From contig NZ_JBHRSW010000005.1 in the NCBI RefSeq assembly GCF_042646125.1, forward strand, positions 310,001-374,000: a DNA stretch of 64,000 nucleotides. Reading direction: 5' to 3'. The position numbers and the translations under genes were made by a program. The DNA comes from Glaciecola flavus. GTDB lineage: Bacteria; Pseudomonadota; Gammaproteobacteria; Enterobacterales; Alteromonadaceae. The notes beneath the pieces are model-generated. The model was not told the origin of the DNA. It saw only the letters and a list, made by a program, of their open reading frames with translations, and ran no database searches. Below, in pieces: positions 62,221 to 64,000 of the stretch (position 1 is the first letter of the stretch; each line of letters opens with the position of its first letter).

Positions 62221-63855
62221 TCAACTTCTAGTGACAGCCAAGGCCTCTTGCTGCTCTACATTGGCAATATATTCTTGTAGCTTTTCGTCGGCATTTTCAC
62301 CGAACAGAATTTTGCACGCTTCCTGAATACCTTTTGTGCCAATGATCTCACGCTTGCGCAGAACCATTTCGATTTTTGAGCGTCGGCGCAAAAAGTCTTC
62401 CAAGCGAGTGATCATTTCCCGTCTTGCAGCATAGTGCAACTCTGCGCGCAAGTACTCAGCATTTTCCATAAGTTGCTCGGCTTGTGTCGGATCACGCTGA
62501 ATTTCATCCAATATCTGTAAGGCATTGATATCGTAACGCCGCCAAAGACGCGTGGTTAATTTCTCTGAAGAGTAAGCGGGTGTCATGCTATCGAGGTCAA
62601 TGAGCTTTGCTCTGTATTCAAACTCTTGTTTTATCTCGGCAGATGACTCGCCATACCACACTTTGTCCTTTTGGCTGAGTTGTATGCCTAAGCCACTCAC
62701 AATATCACTAATTTCTTCACCAACATTGATACAATCTGTTAGCTTACCACCAAAAATACTTAAATACTTTTTCTCTTTATTAACGTCAATCGCATGCTTT
62801 CTTGAAAGTTGAACCCAATCCGCATTTCCGCTTTCACCTTTCACCGCAAGCGGCCTCACGCCGCAACGCTCAGAAATAACGTCTTCTTGTGTCAATGGTT
62901 TATCCAAGTCGAGTAAAGCATTCACATTGTCCAAAATAAACTTGCGGTCGTCGTCGGTCACATAAGTGGCCGGATTCTCGACCTTATCGTCGGTGGTACC
63001 TATGCATGTTTTTTGACCCATTGGGATCACAAAAAATAAACGACCATCACTAGCAAAAAAGGCAAGTACCTTATCCACTTTTGTCAACTTGTTAACAATC
63101 AGATGCACGCCTTTGGAAAACAAATGTCGATGTGCTGTTTTCTCAGCACTGACTTCATTGAAGGCATCGACCATGGGGCCGCAGGCATTAATCACTGACT
63201 TAGCTTTAATAGTCAGTTTTTCTTGCGTTTCTTGATCCGTGGCTTGTATCTCCCATAATCCGTCGTTATAAACGCTGCTGTCAGCACTCACATAGTTTGC
63301 GACCACGGCGCCATTGTCCATCGATGAGCGGATAAAGTTGTATACAAAACGGGCATCGTTGTCATGCAAAAACGCATCAGAATATTCAAAGCCACCCTGC
63401 GCATTAGACACATCTATCGCTGGCTCCAAGTTTTTAATTTTTATGGGTGATAGAAAAATCGGTTTTTTAGTAAAAAATCTCCCCATCACCCAGTACAAAA
63501 TCGTACCAATAAAAACAAATAACGCGGGAAATCGAAACCCTTTTTGTAGGGTTGTTAAAAATCGTATTTCTCTTACTGTGGAGGGATAGCTGCTCATAAG
63601 GTGGTTGCGACTTTTACACAGCTTGTTTACCAATAAATACTCGTGGTTTTCAAGATATTTAATGCCCCCCCATGCCAAGTTGGAACTATTCGACGAAGTT
63701 TGTCCAGCAAAGTCACCTTTGTCGATAAGCGCAACGCTGGCGCCTTTTCTGCTCAATGCAGCGGCAGAAACAGCACCATTAATTCCCCCGCCGAGAATAA
63801 GTACGTCGTATGTTTCAGAAGCTAGCTTTTTTAGATTAGTCTCACGTAATTGCAT
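62221..63855 (-). CDS. FAD-dependent glycerol-3-phosphate dehydrogenase (GlpD-like)
   Basis: A GlpD/GlpA-type flavoprotein of 544 residues. FAD motif DVLILGGGINGAVSAAALSR near the N-terminus, SSNSSNLAWGGIKYLENHEY, NACGPMVDAFNE, CIGTTDDK and the C-terminal domain with LSIFGGKLTDCINVGEE. It oxidises sn-glycerol-3-phosphate to dihydroxyacetone phosphate at the membrane, passing electrons to quinone. Its residues RGEGTG-like arginine cannot be verified by eye, so another FAD-dependent polyol-phosphate substrate is possible. A palindrome TATTTAT/ATAAATA lies upstream at 63874-63890. Confidence 0.82.
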   Translation of the reverse strand: MQLRETNLKKLASETYDVLILGGGINGAVSAAALSRKGASVALIDKGDFAGQTSSNSSNLAWGGIKYLENHEYLLVNKLCKSRNHLMSSYPSTVREIRFLTTLQKGFRFPALFVFIGTILYWVMGRFFTKKPIFLSPIKIKNLEPAIDVSNAQGGFEYSDAFLHDNDARFVYNFIRSSMDNGAVVANYVSADSSVYNDGLWEIQATDQETQEKLTIKAKSVINACGPMVDAFNEVSAEKTAHRHLFSKGVHLIVNKLTKVDKVLAFFASDGRLFFVIPMGQKTCIGTTDDKVENPATYVTDDDRKFILDNVNALLDLDKPLTQEDVISERCGVRPLAVKGESGNADWVQLSRKHAIDVNKEKKYLSIFGGKLTDCINVGEEISDIVSGLGIQLSQKDKVWYGESSAEIKQEFEYRAKLIDLDSMTPAYSSEKLTTRLWRRYDINALQILDEIQRDPTQAEQLMENAEYLRAELHYAARREMITRLEDFLRRRSKIEMVLRKREIIGTKGIQEACKILFGENADEKLQEYIANVEQQEALAVTRS

Positions 63856-63873
63856 TGGATATTTGACTTGATC

Positions 63874-63890
63874 TATTTATCATATAAATA
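63874..63890. promoter_or_regulatory. palindrome upstream of GlpD-like gene
   Basis: TATTTAT-cat-ATAAATA, a 7-bp inverted repeat with 3-bp centre, about 20-35 bp upstream of the start codon. AT-only arms make chance possible. Could be an operator or part of the promoter. Confidence 0.3.
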
Positions 63891-64000
63891 ATATATTAAA
63901 ATACAGGTTAAATGTAAACGCCTTAACGGAAAACAACGCGGGAATGTTTCTCCAAATGCCACGTTATGTTTACATATGTGATGGGCTGTGTTTCTCTTAC

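Noticed and set aside
1..64000. tRNA, rRNA, CRISPR arrays and prophage genes
   Set aside because: Looked for conserved rRNA segments, tRNA TTCRA loops with CCA-type ends, regular short repeats and phage structural proteins while reading. None could be supported. A covariance-model scan was not possible.

Overview
The window is chromosomal DNA of a marine, agar-degrading gammaproteobacterium, most likely an Alteromonadaceae member of the Paraglaciecola/Glaciecola type. The basis is gene content: a GH50 agarase, a GH117 neoagarobiose hydrolase, the 3,6-anhydro-L-galactose (AHG) pathway, a TonB-dependent receptor with an SGIRGSL N-terminus, and moderately AT-rich DNA. Base composition was judged by eye and genus assignment is inference. 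No rRNA, tRNA or CRISPR was seen.

Region 1 (about 3-31.7 kb) is a large agar/galactan catabolic island. At 2955-7130 lies a D-galactonate operon: periplasmic SMP-30 lactonase, KDPG/KDPGal aldolase, ACS-family MFS transporter and DgoD-like dehydratase. A GH50 beta-agarase lipoprotein follows. A P450, [2Fe-2S] ferredoxin and ferredoxin reductase set (11.8-14.6 kb), with an esterase and an AraC regulator, matches the known oxidative demethylation system for 6-O-methyl-D-galactose. GH117 and a PfkB (KDG/KDGal-type) kinase form a short operon. After an uncharacterised TIM-barrel protein, an IclR regulator and a phytanoyl-CoA-dioxygenase-like protein comes a four-gene operon (19.8-24.2 kb): AHG dehydrogenase, KduD-like SDR, Zn-alcohol dehydrogenase and AHG-acid cycloisomerase. 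The probable flow is AHG to anhydrogalactonate to L-KDGal, then C5 oxidation and re-reduction to D-KDG, kinase, aldolase, and pyruvate plus glyceraldehyde-3-phosphate. D-galactonate enters through DgoD at the kinase/aldolase step. A FadR-type GntR regulator lies beside the cycloisomerase. A repeated TTGTTAACAA palindrome, exact or near-exact, occurs upstream of the cycloisomerase, GH50/DgoD and kinase/TIM-barrel units, suggesting one regulon. A second unassigned sugar module (25-31.6 kb) has a secreted and a cytosolic TIM-barrel isomerase, an MFS transporter, a Gfo/Idh/MocA oxidoreductase, a PAS-AraC regulator and a secreted protein of unknown function.

Region 2 (32-39.6 kb) is patchwork: a GntR regulator, a short SDR, a 147-bp element with perfect 42-bp inverted arms, a class 3 lipase, a membrane-anchored lipoyl-domain protein, an IS1182-type transposase remnant, and two apparent integron gene cassettes without an integrase (VOC protein and a stop-interrupted membrane protein). 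A GlxA-type regulator and a secreted DJ-1 protein follow.

Region 3 (40-55 kb) holds a CsgG-like lipoprotein, a DUF1501/DUF1800 pair, a large TonB-dependent receptor, and a signalling locus. The locus runs from an HTH-REC regulator through a PhnD-like binding protein and a histidine kinase to a REC protein with a degenerate HD-GYP domain, with an outer-membrane barrel protein and a REC-EAL phosphodiesterase on the divergent side. No ABC permease or ATPase is present, so the binding protein probably serves sensing.

Region 4 (55-64 kb) is mixed: GST, LysR, serine hydrolase, YbhB-like protein, mannonate dehydratase UxuA, a DUF1080 lipoprotein and a GlpD-like dehydrogenase.
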